Position numbers and translations under genes: made by a program. From DATKZH01 sp035528065 (GTDB taxonomy: Bacteria; Planctomycetota; Planctomycetia; Pirellulales; Thermoguttaceae), in the NCBI GenBank assembly GCA_035528065.1, contig DATKZH010000247.1, positions 1 through 64,000 on the forward strand: a stretch of 64,000 nucleotides of DNA, read 5' to 3'. Position 1 is the first letter of the stretch, and each line of letters opens with the position of its first letter. Below the pieces are notes generated by a model. It saw only the letters and a program-made list of their open reading frames with translations. It did not search any database and was not told the DNA's origin. Positions 1 through 8,263 of the stretch are shown piece by piece.

Positions 1-1148
1 TCCGTGTCGACCGTCCAGGCCCCACCGCCATATTCACCCCGAGCATAGAACCACCATTCGGTGGTGCTGTATCCCGGAAGTCGGACGGCCAATTTCGGGT
101 TGGGGAAGAGGATCTCGAAGCGGACGTCGTCATTGGGCGTCCAGACGATTCCGCCTGCCGGAAACAGCTTATAACGATTTCGGTGGAGGTAGATAACCCC
201 TGCCTTCAACTGGAAGCTGGGCGCGAGCGCGACCAGGCCGTACCCATACCCTTGATACCGGATGCTCTCGTTGACGATTTTCTCGAAGTCGGAGTATACG
301 CCGATGCGGAACGCCAGCTCGCCGCTCAACACCCGCGTCAACTGAGGGTTCCACGCCGCGTTGAGGAACGCGTCGTACGCCCGGGAAGGGAGCTCGCCGT
401 GGGCCAACCGGTCCCCGACGGGGTCCGGCGAGACCGGCCCGTTCCACCAGTGGAACGTGAAGCCGGGCGTGATCAACAGCGGGGTCTGCGGGTTGCGAAG
501 GAACGGGATGGCAAACTCGGCGGTCAGATCGGCGTCGTTGACGCCGAACTCGTTGGAAGCGGTCCCCGGAATCCAGACGTAATCCAAGCGGATCTCTTGC
601 AGGAACCGCGTCACCGTCGTTAAGGTGTCCGAGGGGGCCCCCGGGTATGCCGGCATCGTCGGATCTTGGGGAAAGAGCGTGGGCTGGGCGGCGCCGGGCG
701 TGGCGTAGGGGTCAAAGGTCGGGGACGGCTGAATGTTGCCCTGAAACGTGGCGGCCGGTCCCGGGGTGAAACCGGGGCTGTAGCCGGGGCTGTAGCCGGG
801 GCTGTAGCCGGGGGCCGTGCCGGGGGCCGTGCCGGGCGTGTAGCTCGGTGCGACGCCGCCCCCGTAACTGGGCGCCACACTAGGTGGGTAACTGGGCGCC
901 ACACTAGGTGGGTAACTGGGGGTCGTGCCCGCTCCGTAAGCGGGGGCAGGTGCGGCGCCGAAGGAGGGGGATGTTGCGGCCGGGCCGGCGGGCGCGGTTC
1001 CGAACGTGGTCCCGGGCGCGGTAACCTGGGCCGTTTTCGTCGGAATCCTCGAAGGGAATTGGACCCGCTGCTGGCCCGCGGCCGGCGAAGTTGCCAGAAC
1101 CACCAGCGCGGCCAATACGCCGGATTTCAGGCTTGGGAATCCCACCAC
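1..1148 (-). CDS. Secreted outer-membrane-type protein, 3' end cut by window
   Basis: The reading frame is open from a GTG at 1148 to the left edge, so the C-terminus is missing. An AGGGG lies 5 nt before this GTG, and an in-frame stop lies about 25 codons upstream. Residues 3-25 form a signal peptide (basic start, a Leu/Val/Ala core, Ala-Ala-Gly-Gln at the likely cleavage site). A Pro/Ser/Tyr/Gly linker follows, at about residues 65-120, with two PSYPPSVA units and three PGYS units. The rest looks like an outer-membrane beta-barrel: alternating aromatic and polar stretches such as FTFHWW and VIYLHRNRYKL, and the phrase RLDYVWIPG. Planctomycetes carry many such exported beta-rich proteins. 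The substrate or role is unknown and no specific family is claimed. Confidence 0.7.
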   Translation of the reverse strand, partial: MVGFPSLKSGVLAALVVLATSPAAGQQRVQFPSRIPTKTAQVTAPGTTFGTAPAGPAATSPSFGAAPAPAYGAGTTPSYPPSVAPSYPPSVAPSYGGGVAPSYTPGTAPGTAPGYSPGYSPGYSPGFTPGPAATFQGNIQPSPTFDPYATPGAAQPTLFPQDPTMPAYPGAPSDTLTTVTRFLQEIRLDYVWIPGTASNEFGVNDADLTAEFAIPFLRNPQTPLLITPGFTFHWWNGPVSPDPVGDRLAHGELPSRAYDAFLNAAWNPQLTRVLSGELAFRIGVYSDFEKIVNESIRYQGYGYGLVALAPSFQLKAGVIYLHRNRYKLFPAGGIVWTPNDDVRFEILFPNPKLAVRLPGYSTTEWWFYARGEYGGGAWTVDT

Positions 1149-1592
1149 CGTTTCCCCTGTGAGGATAGCGAAAGGCAAAAGGGCGTAAGATGCCCGGAGG
1201 GGGTCATTTCAATATCAGGGAAGCCACCTCGGGTCAAGAGCGGTTGCCGACCCGTCGCCCGGGAACTGACAACCTGCGGAATATGCGTCACCCCCCCTGG
1301 GGGTGGGGGGTGAAAAATCGGCTGGGAAATCGTGGGACTCCCGGCGCGTCGAGCCCTGCGGCAGGAGGTCTCCGTGGCCGTCCGGATAGCCACTGGCACC
1401 AAACGGTTTTTGAGGTGTTCCGCGTCAACCTTCGCTCGTCACCTCAGACTCTACGCCAATCAGCCGAAGAACCATTTGGAACTAGGGCCCCTGCTTCCGC
1501 GTTTGCGACGTATCTGCTTGTGAAAGTGCGACTTACGACGTAACTTGGATCGTACCGTCTCTGGCCGGCCCACGTCTTGCGAAAGCCGCCGA
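1149..1592. other. Intergenic region between divergent genes
   Basis: No convincing gene. It separates the leftward secreted protein from the rightward biotin ligase and should hold both promoters, but I see no clear -35/-10 pair. The only notable structure is the C/G hairpin at 1288-1313, listed separately. Confidence 0.5.
1288..1313. repeat. Perfect 9-bp C/G-rich hairpin
   Basis: TCACCCCCC (1288-1296) pairs perfectly with GGGGGGTGA (1305-1313) around an 8-base loop. A run of five A follows on the + strand. It could be a transcription roadblock or a protein site. It has no U-tract on the + strand, so it is not a standard terminator for a + transcript. Confidence 0.45.
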
Positions 1593-2432
1593 ATGCCTTC
1601 CGACATGATAGATACCGATCTGCTGGTCCGAGAGACGTTCATTGCCCGGGCGGAACACTACGCTACGGTGGGGTCGACCAACGACCTGGCGCGGGAGTTC
1701 GCGGCCCAAGGCGTGGGGCCGTTGCCGCTGTTGATCGTGGCCGACGAGCAGACCGCGGGACGCGGCCGGGGGGCGAATCGGTGGTGGACCGGCAAGGGCA
1801 GTCTGGCGTGCAGCCTGCTCGTGGACATCGACGATTTGGGATTCGACCTCCGCCGTTCTCCCTTGGTGTCGCTCGCTGCTGCGGTGGCCATCGTCCGGAC
1901 GGTTGCGCCTCGGCTGCCGTCCCATACCGTGGGCGTGCACTGGCCGAATGACGTGTTCGTGGACGGGCGGAAGCTTGCCGGCGTCTTGGTGGAAGGTCTT
2001 TCCGACCGGCGGATGATCGTGGGAATCGGCTTGAACACGAACAGCTCGCTTCGCGACGCCCCCAAGCCGGTCGAGAAGAGGGCAACCACTCTCGTCGAAC
2101 TGACCGGCGCCGAGCACGATAGGACGGACCTCTTGCTGGACCTGCTCGAGCACTTGGCGAAGGGGCTCGGGCAGTTGGCGTCCGGGCCGGAGCAGATTGC
2201 CGCCCGGGCCGACGCGCTCTGCTTACAGCGAGGAAAGACGCTCACGATCGAGTGGGGCGGGCGCCTGGTCCGCGGCCAATGCCTGGGCATCGACTCCGAC
2301 GGCGGTCTGTTGCTCGATACCAGCGAAGGCCGCCGGAAGTTCTACTCGGGCGTGCTCCGCGAAGCCACGGCCTCGGCCTCTTCATCCGCCGACTCTTCCG
2401 CGGCACGGGATGGGAAGACCCGGCCGTCGTAG
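1593..2432 (+). CDS. birA: Biotin--[acetyl-CoA carboxylase] ligase
   Basis: This cytoplasmic enzyme activates biotin with ATP and transfers it to the carrier lysine of acetyl-CoA carboxylase. The 279-residue protein has the catalytic fold only, with no N-terminal winged helix, so it should not act as a biotin repressor. Visible motifs are GRGRGANRWW (56-65, the biotinyl-AMP loop), HWPND (116-120) and KLAGVLVE (127-134, with the catalytic Lys). A small C-terminal SH3-like domain ends in FYSGVL. The ATG at 1593 is preferred to an in-frame TTG at 1545; an ATG at 1605 is also possible. The low-complexity Ser/Ala tail overlaps the 3' end of the convergent gene by 91 nt, which is unusual. Confidence 0.93.
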   Translation: MPSDMIDTDLLVRETFIARAEHYATVGSTNDLAREFAAQGVGPLPLLIVADEQTAGRGRGANRWWTGKGSLACSLLVDIDDLGFDLRRSPLVSLAAAVAIVRTVAPRLPSHTVGVHWPNDVFVDGRKLAGVLVEGLSDRRMIVGIGLNTNSSLRDAPKPVEKRATTLVELTGAEHDRTDLLLDLLEHLAKGLGQLASGPEQIAARADALCLQRGKTLTIEWGGRLVRGQCLGIDSDGGLLLDTSEGRRKFYSGVLREATASASSSADSSAARDGKTRPS

Positions 2433-3691
2433 ATCGAAAGCGCGTGCGCCGCGTGCATCGCGGTGCCGACGTCGCGCAGGCTCATCGAGGCCGTGCTCGT
2501 CCGGGATCGCTGGGTCCCCAGATGCTTGACAAGATACGCGACCGATCGGAGCACGCGCGGGTCTTGCAGCCGATCCTCGGGGAGCGAAAAGACGAGCCAC
2601 TCGAGGATATGGCCGGTGGATCGCACCGTGCCGGCGGTGTCGCGGCTGGTCCCTTTGTGGGCGAAGAAGGTGGGGTGCCAACTGCCGTCGGGGTTCTGGA
2701 CGTCCAGAGCGAAGTCGTGGAACTTGTCGAGGTACTGTTGGGCGCTGAGAAACCTGCCGTCTATCGGTCGTCCCTGCTTCTTGCGCCGCTGAATCGCGTA
2801 GCTTAGCCCCATCAGGCGGTCGGTGACGTCGCTGTCGGACGTGCTCGTCGAACGCGTCATTTCTTCACTGACAAGGCGATCCACGGACCACGCTTCCCCG
2901 AGATCGTTCTTCCAGCTTCCCTGGTCTTCCACGTAGTGCGCAAGCCCGATCAAGGTGAACGACAGATCGGTTCCGGTGCGGCAGTTGAGCTTCTCGAACT
3001 CGACGAGGTCGGCCACCGTGCCGCGGTATTCCCCCACTCGGATCTCGTAGTCCGCCGGCACGCGCGACTGGGCCAGCACGGCCAGAAACTGCGTCGGATG
3101 GGCCTGCAACCCGTATCCGACGCGGGCCATGACCGGACCGCCGCCGGTGCGAAGGAGTCGGTAGCCGGCACACGGGTAGTTCCAGCAGAGGCAACCGATG
3201 GCGTTGATCTTCTTGCCCGACGGGCCGTTGTAGCCCACGTTGGCATCGCAGCCGAGGGCCAACGAGAGCTGGATCACGTCGCCCGGCGTGTTGTCTCGCG
3301 TGTTCAAGGGCTGCCTGGCAACCAGGGCCAATGCCTCGCGCAGTTTGTCCCGAAGGGCGGTCATTTCCGGGGTGAGCTGGGGCGGGGCGGGGCGATTGAT
3401 CTTCCCCGGTTCTTTGTCTCCGGCCGGCTCTTCGGGTGCCTTCGAATCGTCCGTTGCGTCCTTCTCGTCGGCTGCGTCTGCCTTTTCCCTCGCGGGGAGC
3501 GCAGTCGGCGCTTCGGCACCGCTCGGCTCTTCGGCGACGGCCGGCTCTTCGGCGACGGCCGGCTCTTCGGCGACGGCGGCGGCTTTGGTGAGGGCGGGGC
3601 CCTCCTCGATCGCGAACGAGCGCATTTCAGCCAGGATGACGAGACAGGCCAACAGCATGGCCGAAGGCAGGATCCGTGCCTTACGGTGCAT
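2342..3691 (-). CDS. Exported QW-motif (alpha/alpha-toroid-like) protein
   Basis: This 449-residue protein of unknown function has a signal peptide (residues 1-27, basic start then MLLACLVIL). An acidic linker follows with AVAEEP three times (an exact 18-bp DNA repeat, 3525-3578). A globular part starts at about residue 105. It contains a Cys-rich patch (C148, C167, C169, C174) and QNPDGSW (332-338), a QW motif of the kind found in terpene-cyclase/prenyltransferase toroid folds. The start at 3691 has GGGAG 9 nt upstream; frame-extending codons before it look non-coding. It lies 52 nt after the repeat protein gene at 3744-5858 on the same strand, so the two are probably one operon exported together. 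The toroid assignment rests on one motif and helix-like spacing. Confidence 0.68.
   Translation of the reverse strand: MHRKARILPSAMLLACLVILAEMRSFAIEEGPALTKAAAVAEEPAVAEEPAVAEEPSGAEAPTALPAREKADAADEKDATDDSKAPEEPAGDKEPGKINRPAPPQLTPEMTALRDKLREALALVARQPLNTRDNTPGDVIQLSLALGCDANVGYNGPSGKKINAIGCLCWNYPCAGYRLLRTGGGPVMARVGYGLQAHPTQFLAVLAQSRVPADYEIRVGEYRGTVADLVEFEKLNCRTGTDLSFTLIGLAHYVEDQGSWKNDLGEAWSVDRLVSEEMTRSTSTSDSDVTDRLMGLSYAIQRRKKQGRPIDGRFLSAQQYLDKFHDFALDVQNPDGSWHPTFFAHKGTSRDTAGTVRSTGHILEWLVFSLPEDRLQDPRVLRSVAYLVKHLGTQRSRTSTASMSLRDVGTAMHAAHALSIYDGRVFPSRAAEESADEEAEAVASRSTPE
3525..3578. repeat. Three tandem 18-bp repeats inside a coding region
   Basis: The unit GGCTCTTCGGCGACGGCC occurs three times head to tail, with one change in the last copy. 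It encodes the AVAEEP linker repeats of the exported protein on the minus strand. It is in frame and likely to vary in copy number between strains by slippage. Confidence 0.85.
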
Positions 3692-3743
3692 GGTCAAAAT
3701 CTCCCGGGATTGATGGATGAGGGCAGCTTGCCGCCCGTGCCGA

Positions 3744-5858
3744 CTACGATGCGTCCGTGACTTCCGCGGCGGCGGGCTCGTCGGCGTCTTCCTTTTCTTC
3801 GTCCGACTCACGGCTGGGGCGGTCAATCAGAAAGCCGCCGGAGCTGCTGCGGAGATTGTAGCTGTCGTTCCTGGCTCGGCATCCGTACTCGTCCTTCCCG
3901 CCGTAGTCGACCACGAAGCTGAAATTGCCTCCACAGCGGGGAAGATCGTGGTAGGAGATGCCCGACGACGCGTATCCTTGGCCGCTTCCCTTGTAGACGT
4001 CGTCGCCGTTGTAGTCGTAGAGGATTCCCAACCCGGCCTGGGCCCCCACGCCCTTGGTCGTGCTGCCGGTGGCTTCGTAGCGATCGTTTCCGCCGAAGTC
4101 GAACAGCCCGCCGATGGAGCAGTCCCAGGCGAAGCCCAGCCCCATGATCGTGCCGTGGTAGACGTCGTCGCCTTCGTCGTCGAAGCAGAAGCCCAGGGCG
4201 TAATGGCACCCGAAGCCCGTGCCGAATCGCTGGAACCGACGTTCGGTGCGGTTGCCGCCGTCGTAGGCCTTGAGGGTCGCGCCGAGGCGACGGTCGTTGC
4301 CGCCGAAGTCGCGGGCGAACCCGACCCCGAGCCAGTATCCGCCGCCGTGAGACAGGTAGTCGAACTCGTAGACGTCATCGCCGGCGCCATCGAGGATCAC
4401 GCCGATCCCGCCATTGGATACCGCCCGCATCCCCTCGCCCATGCCCTGGGCCCACCCTTCGTAGCCGGGCGTGGGGTTTTCGTCGTCGCGGTAGGAGTTC
4501 AAGTAGCGTCCGCCGCCGTAGTAGTGGTCGTTTCCTTCCAGGTCGTCGAGGACGGCGAATCCGAGCGGCCCACCGACCCCCTGGGCCCACATCGCCCCCT
4601 TGTACGCATCCCGTCCGCCCCGATCCACGAGGATTCCCACGCCGCAGATCGCCTGGCCCTGAATCCGACGAAGCCCCAGGTACGAGTCGTCCCCCGCATA
4701 GTCGATCAAGATGCCCGCCCCGGCCAAGCACGAACCCTGGGCGACGTCTTGGGCCCGGTAGGCGTCGTTGCCCTGCACGTCGAGAAGCATCGAGATCCCC
4801 AGCACGGCCGATCCCTGAATGCCCGGCTTCGAGCCCTGGTAGGCATCGTCGCCCTCCAGGTCAATCACGATCAGCACCGGGCGAGAGAGCGAACAGGTTC
4901 CCTCCTGGTAGACGTCGTCCCCGCCCAGGTCGATCACCACGCTTGCGCCGGGCATCTTGTCCAGTTGATAGGTATTCTTGTCCCGGCCGCCGATCACGAT
5001 GTTGCCCGACGGGGTGACCAGGTGCCGCGCGATCGGCCCGGCCACGCCTTCGATTCGGGGCGCATCATCTTCCGCGGCCAACGAGCCAAGTTGCTCGAGC
5101 AGCTCAGGGCTGGAAAGCGGAACCAGCGCCTCGACCGCGGCGTACACGGCGTTGCGATCGAGCTTTTCCAGCAGCCCGCAGAGCCGCCGCCCGGTGCTGA
5201 TCCGGTGAAGCGTGTGTCCGACGTTGTTCTCGCCGGCCATCACCGGATAAAGGCTGTCGGCCAATTCGCGGATCTCGCTTCGGTTCAAGGGCGCAAGCGC
5301 GGCGTTGTAGGCGACCTGGGCGCCGGTCAGCGCCTGCTTCACCGCCTCCAGAGCCTGCTCCGGCGAAGTAACTGCGTCGAACGTCCGGGGCTCGCGGCCC
5401 TGGCAGTCCGTTTTCGTGCGGGCGATGCTCAGCACGCGGTCCAGTCCGCGGTGATTGTCCAGGAAGCCCTGGTGCAGCTCCCGGGTGAACTGCTCGGCCT
5501 CGATGGGGGCCTGCATGGAGTCCCGCATCAGGTGGTCGTACCAGCTCAATCGGCAGAGGCCCGTCACTTCCGAGCCGGTTCGGGGGCCCGCTGTGCTGTC
5601 GAGCTTGAGACCTGCATAGCTGCGAAACCGGGCGAACTTGTCCTCAATCTTGCGGGTCTTGAGCCCGTTGGCCATCTCCTGCTCCAGGAGGACCATCATC
5701 CCGGAGGCGAGCGGATTGCCCACGGACAATGCGTCGGTCACCGGGGTATCCCCCATCGTGGAAGGGGACCCGACGGCAATCACGGCGAAAGCGAGCAGGA
5801 AACCGACGAGGAGTCTGTTGCTTCGTGCCGACCCACAACACCCGCTCGAACGTTCCAT
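3744..5858 (-). CDS. Exported solenoid protein with 12 DxxGxDxY repeats
   Basis: This 704-residue protein starts with a hydrophobic export signal (residues 15-32) preceded by a Cys-containing tail. Residues 40-290 are helical and unrecognised. From residue 310 to 658 the motif D-x-x-G-x-D-x-[YR] recurs 12 times, at 310, 333, 360, 386, 412, 439, 490, 517, 560, 587, 615 and 651. Most steps are 26-28 residues. The intervals carry Gly and short hydrophobic strands, as in a beta-solenoid. Asp pairs at fixed spacing suggest metal binding, as in RTX or dockerin loops, but the motif is neither of those. The C-terminus is acidic. The start at 5858 has AGGAG about 9 nt upstream. It heads a probable operon with the QW-motif gene downstream. 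The function is unknown; a surface or periplasmic structural or carbohydrate-binding role is an inference. Confidence 0.8.
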   Translation of the reverse strand: MERSSGCCGSARSNRLLVGFLLAFAVIAVGSPSTMGDTPVTDALSVGNPLASGMMVLLEQEMANGLKTRKIEDKFARFRSYAGLKLDSTAGPRTGSEVTGLCRLSWYDHLMRDSMQAPIEAEQFTRELHQGFLDNHRGLDRVLSIARTKTDCQGREPRTFDAVTSPEQALEAVKQALTGAQVAYNAALAPLNRSEIRELADSLYPVMAGENNVGHTLHRISTGRRLCGLLEKLDRNAVYAAVEALVPLSSPELLEQLGSLAAEDDAPRIEGVAGPIARHLVTPSGNIVIGGRDKNTYQLDKMPGASVVIDLGGDDVYQEGTCSLSRPVLIVIDLEGDDAYQGSKPGIQGSAVLGISMLLDVQGNDAYRAQDVAQGSCLAGAGILIDYAGDDSYLGLRRIQGQAICGVGILVDRGGRDAYKGAMWAQGVGGPLGFAVLDDLEGNDHYYGGGRYLNSYRDDENPTPGYEGWAQGMGEGMRAVSNGGIGVILDGAGDDVYEFDYLSHGGGYWLGVGFARDFGGNDRRLGATLKAYDGGNRTERRFQRFGTGFGCHYALGFCFDDEGDDVYHGTIMGLGFAWDCSIGGLFDFGGNDRYEATGSTTKGVGAQAGLGILYDYNGDDVYKGSGQGYASSGISYHDLPRCGGNFSFVVDYGGKDEYGCRARNDSYNLRSSSGGFLIDRPSRESDEEKEDADEPAAAEVTDAS

Positions 5859-6273
5859 CCTCGGTGTCTCCTACGGTGTTGCCAAGGTGCAAGGCCTTCC
5901 GGGGATCCTGGTGCGTGCGAGCACGGCGGCGCATAGTCCGCGGGCGCTTCAATACCCGGCGGGATTTGCCAACCGCTCGCCCCGGGAGCCCCCCGGGAGA
6001 GTGATTGGGGGGTGAGGCCGGTATTCTAGTTGCGCGTAAACGCCACGTCAATTCCGACGTGGCGTGCCGTCGAACCCCGGCCTTCCCCGCTGCGCCGGCA
6101 GTCCCGCAAGTGCCGGCGTCCTCCCCAAGGGCAGGTTTGTCCGTTCCAGGCCGCCTAACCGCGTCCTCTCTCCAACATCGGCTAACCGTGGGGATCAACC
6201 GCGGTAAGATTTCCGAAGAAACGGCCTGGGGACCGTCCTCCTCGGAAACGCGGGAATCACTCTCAGATCGCTC
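5859..6273. other. Intergenic region
   Basis: No gene is supported. It should contain the promoter of the leftward solenoid gene and the terminator of the leftward methyltransferase gene. The one clear structure is the 10-bp inverted repeat at 6040-6065. Confidence 0.5.
6040..6065 (-). terminator. 10-bp inverted repeat, possible terminator
   Basis: ACGCCACGTC (6040-6049) and GACGTGGCGT (6056-6065) pair perfectly around a 6-base loop. Read on the minus strand it sits about 210 nt past the methyltransferase stop and is followed by a short TTTA. That makes it a weak intrinsic terminator, or alternatively a dyad operator. Confidence 0.35.
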
Positions 6274-7356
6274 CTAACTCTTCCGAAGAAACGGCCGTTG
6301 GAGTGCCGCCACACAGACTTCTTGACGGTTGTGTTGCAGTTGCCGTGCCTGCACCACGTTGTATCCCCAACCTCGTACTCGCGCGAGGTGCTCGGGCATG
6401 CGGTCCGCGTGGCTCGGGTCGATCAGCTTCAACGTGAGGAGCATCCCCCGAATGCTGATCTCCCGCTGGGTCACAATCGACTCCACTGCGTCGCACGTGT
6501 AGCTGGGGGCCACGTTCATGTCGGCCACCAGCCAGCGGATCTTGCGAAACTCGCGACGGCGGACCTGCGCCGCCCGACGGCGGATGTGCGTGAAGTTGGG
6601 ATGCCCGAGCACTCTCGGGTGCATCTCCGCCGGGTCGATCCCCATTACGATCAGTCCGCGACTCAGCAATGCCTGGCTGGAGCCGCCCGGCGCGCTTCCG
6701 ATCTCGGCACACCGCGCCCCGGCGTGGATCGGAAGCCGCGACCACCGCAGGGCCTCCTCCATCTTCAACCACGCGCGGGAGACGGCGTCCGGGGGCAGCT
6801 CGAGGCGGATCATCCCGCCGGACCATCGCGAGGCAACCGAGCCGGCCCGATGATAGCCCACCCACCACTCGTGCGGCCCCACGAGCACGCAGTCCAGCAC
6901 GAATTCCCCTCGCCGCGCTTCCGACCAGGGGTCGTGGGCGTCGTCGGCCAGCTTCTCAGGGCCGGGGCAGTGGCGCATGATCGCCGCGTGCGCGGAGAGC
7001 GCGTCGGGAGTGATCGTGGGCTCGAAATCGTGGTCGCCGGCCCGGGCCGCGTCGCGCCCCCACACGTGCACCCTGCGGACCGGCCGCCCGCCGCAAACCT
7101 CCCACACTTGGCCCGCCAACTCGTCGACATTCTCGCCCGTCGCTTTCCCCAACGAGAGCCCGTACGCCCGGGCAAAGATCGACTCCAGGTCGAAATCGGC
7201 CTTCAAGTCGTGGCCCTCGGGCAGCTTGAACGTGAGGAAACCCGGCCGGGAGTAGGCAAACCGGAAGTCCGGCCAGCGCCGCCCAAGCTCCGTCTTGACC
7301 GACGCCTCGGCGCCGACCTGACAGGTGATAAACAGGAATTGCGGCGAGTTGGGCAT
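6274..7356 (-). CDS. RlmM-like SAM-dependent RNA 2'-O-methyltransferase
   Basis: The 360-residue protein resembles RlmM, which methylates the 2'-OH of a cytidine in 23S rRNA (C2498 in E. coli). The N-terminal ~190 residues correspond to the THUMP-like substrate-binding part. The C-terminal FtsJ-type fold has SAM motif I EIGSAPGGSSQAL (218-230) and VADM (277-280). A plausible K-D-K-E catalytic tetrad is K198, D279, K310 (TLKL) and E346 (QEVCVAAL). The start at 7356 (Met-Pro-Asn-Ser) begins the conserved region; the 20 codons before it look non-coding. The motifs point to FtsJ/RlmM methyltransferases, but the exact target base cannot be read from sequence. Confidence 0.82.
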   Translation of the reverse strand: MPNSPQFLFITCQVGAEASVKTELGRRWPDFRFAYSRPGFLTFKLPEGHDLKADFDLESIFARAYGLSLGKATGENVDELAGQVWEVCGGRPVRRVHVWGRDAARAGDHDFEPTITPDALSAHAAIMRHCPGPEKLADDAHDPWSEARRGEFVLDCVLVGPHEWWVGYHRAGSVASRWSGGMIRLELPPDAVSRAWLKMEEALRWSRLPIHAGARCAEIGSAPGGSSQALLSRGLIVMGIDPAEMHPRVLGHPNFTHIRRRAAQVRRREFRKIRWLVADMNVAPSYTCDAVESIVTQREISIRGMLLTLKLIDPSHADRMPEHLARVRGWGYNVVQARQLQHNRQEVCVAALQRPFLRKS

Positions 7357-7488
7357 GGGGAAGTGGCAAGTGGCGAGATCTGTAGGGCGAGTGAAACGCA
7401 CCAAGTCTCCAGGCACGGGTTATGCGACGGTTCGAGGACGAGACGGAGCCACCTGGGTTAGCATGCAGGATGGTGCGTTCATCCTGCC

Positions 7489-8097
7489 CTACTCGTGCTG
7501 CCTCGCGTCTTCGGTCCGGGAGACGACCAGGATCTCGCAGTCGGGGATGGCGGCGATCTCTCGAGCGAGCGCCTCGACGGCGTGGTCGGCGTCGCGGTCG
7601 TCCTGGGTTTTTTGACCGATCCCGTTCGCACCCGCCGCCTTGACGCGCGGCTGGAACGATCCGAGTAGGTCCATCAGCTTAGCCGTCGGCCGCGCTTCGG
7701 CCTGCGCACCGGTCCGGACGTTTCTAACCCGGACGACGATCTCGTCGGTCGGCGTCCGCCCGCAGTGCAGGTTCCTCTTTCCCCACGTCGCCCCGGTGGC
7801 GACCTGGATGCCGTCGAGGAAGCACGACTTGGGCGGCTTGAGGAAGGGGCCTTCGCAGATCACCTCCACGTCGAAATAGCCCTTCGCGTCGACCTCCCGA
7901 AGGCCGGCCATGCCCAGGCGCGTTCCGGCGGTCGCCCACGGCCCGAGGTGTCCGTGGAACTGGGCCGCGTAGGCCAGCCACTCCGGATCGGAGCCCAGAC
8001 GTTCGTAGTGAGGCTGCGGGAGTCGGTGCATCGGTTGCTCCGTAGGGGAAGCGAGGGCCAATCCGCAAACCGCGATCAGCATCCAGTTTCGCGCCAT
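7489..8097 (-). CDS. FmdE-domain protein with export signal
   Basis: This 202-residue protein carries an FmdE domain, named for a protein linked to formylmethanofuran dehydrogenase. Visible motifs are FHGHLGPW (47-54) and the region 92-110, with C92, FLDGIQ, GATWGK and RNL. In many relatives the second motif reads GCTxGK; here that Cys is Ala, so only part of the usual metal-ligand set is kept. Residues 4-17 are hydrophobic and look like a signal peptide, which would place the domain outside the cytoplasm, unlike classical FmdE. Planctomycetes use C1-tetrahydromethanopterin enzymes, but no other gene of that pathway is nearby. A TATAAT at 8139-8144 lies in a suitable place for its promoter. 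Confidence 0.8.
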   Translation of the reverse strand: MARNWMLIAVCGLALASPTEQPMHRLPQPHYERLGSDPEWLAYAAQFHGHLGPWATAGTRLGMAGLREVDAKGYFDVEVICEGPFLKPPKSCFLDGIQVATGATWGKRNLHCGRTPTDEIVVRVRNVRTGAQAEARPTAKLMDLLGSFQPRVKAAGANGIGQKTQDDRDADHAVEALAREIAAIPDCEILVVSRTEDARQHE

Positions 8098-8138
8098 CGC
8101 TCGTCCTCCGCTTGGAATGCGTCGTCTTGCGGCACGCG

Positions 8139-8167
8139 ATTATACCCGCGGCCACCCGCCCACGGAA
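8139..8167 (-). promoter_or_regulatory. Putative sigma70-type promoter for FmdE-domain gene
   Basis: On the minus strand TTCCGT (8162-8167) and TATAAT (8139-8144) are separated by 17 nt. The -10 is perfect and the -35 weak. Transcription would begin near 8132, about 35 nt before the start codon. Confidence 0.5.
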
Positions 8168-8263
8168 GGAACCAGGCAGAGGTGGGCCGCGAGAAGGACG
8201 AGGAAGAAGCACCGCGCACCGCCGCCGTGCATTGCTACCCGGTGCGACCGCGCGGTTGAATGC

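Noticed and set aside
3717..5936. Long + strand open frame across the solenoid operon
   Set aside because: It is antisense to a gene with a signal peptide and twelve exact repeats. The + product is a composition artefact of the GC-rich repeats, with no motif.
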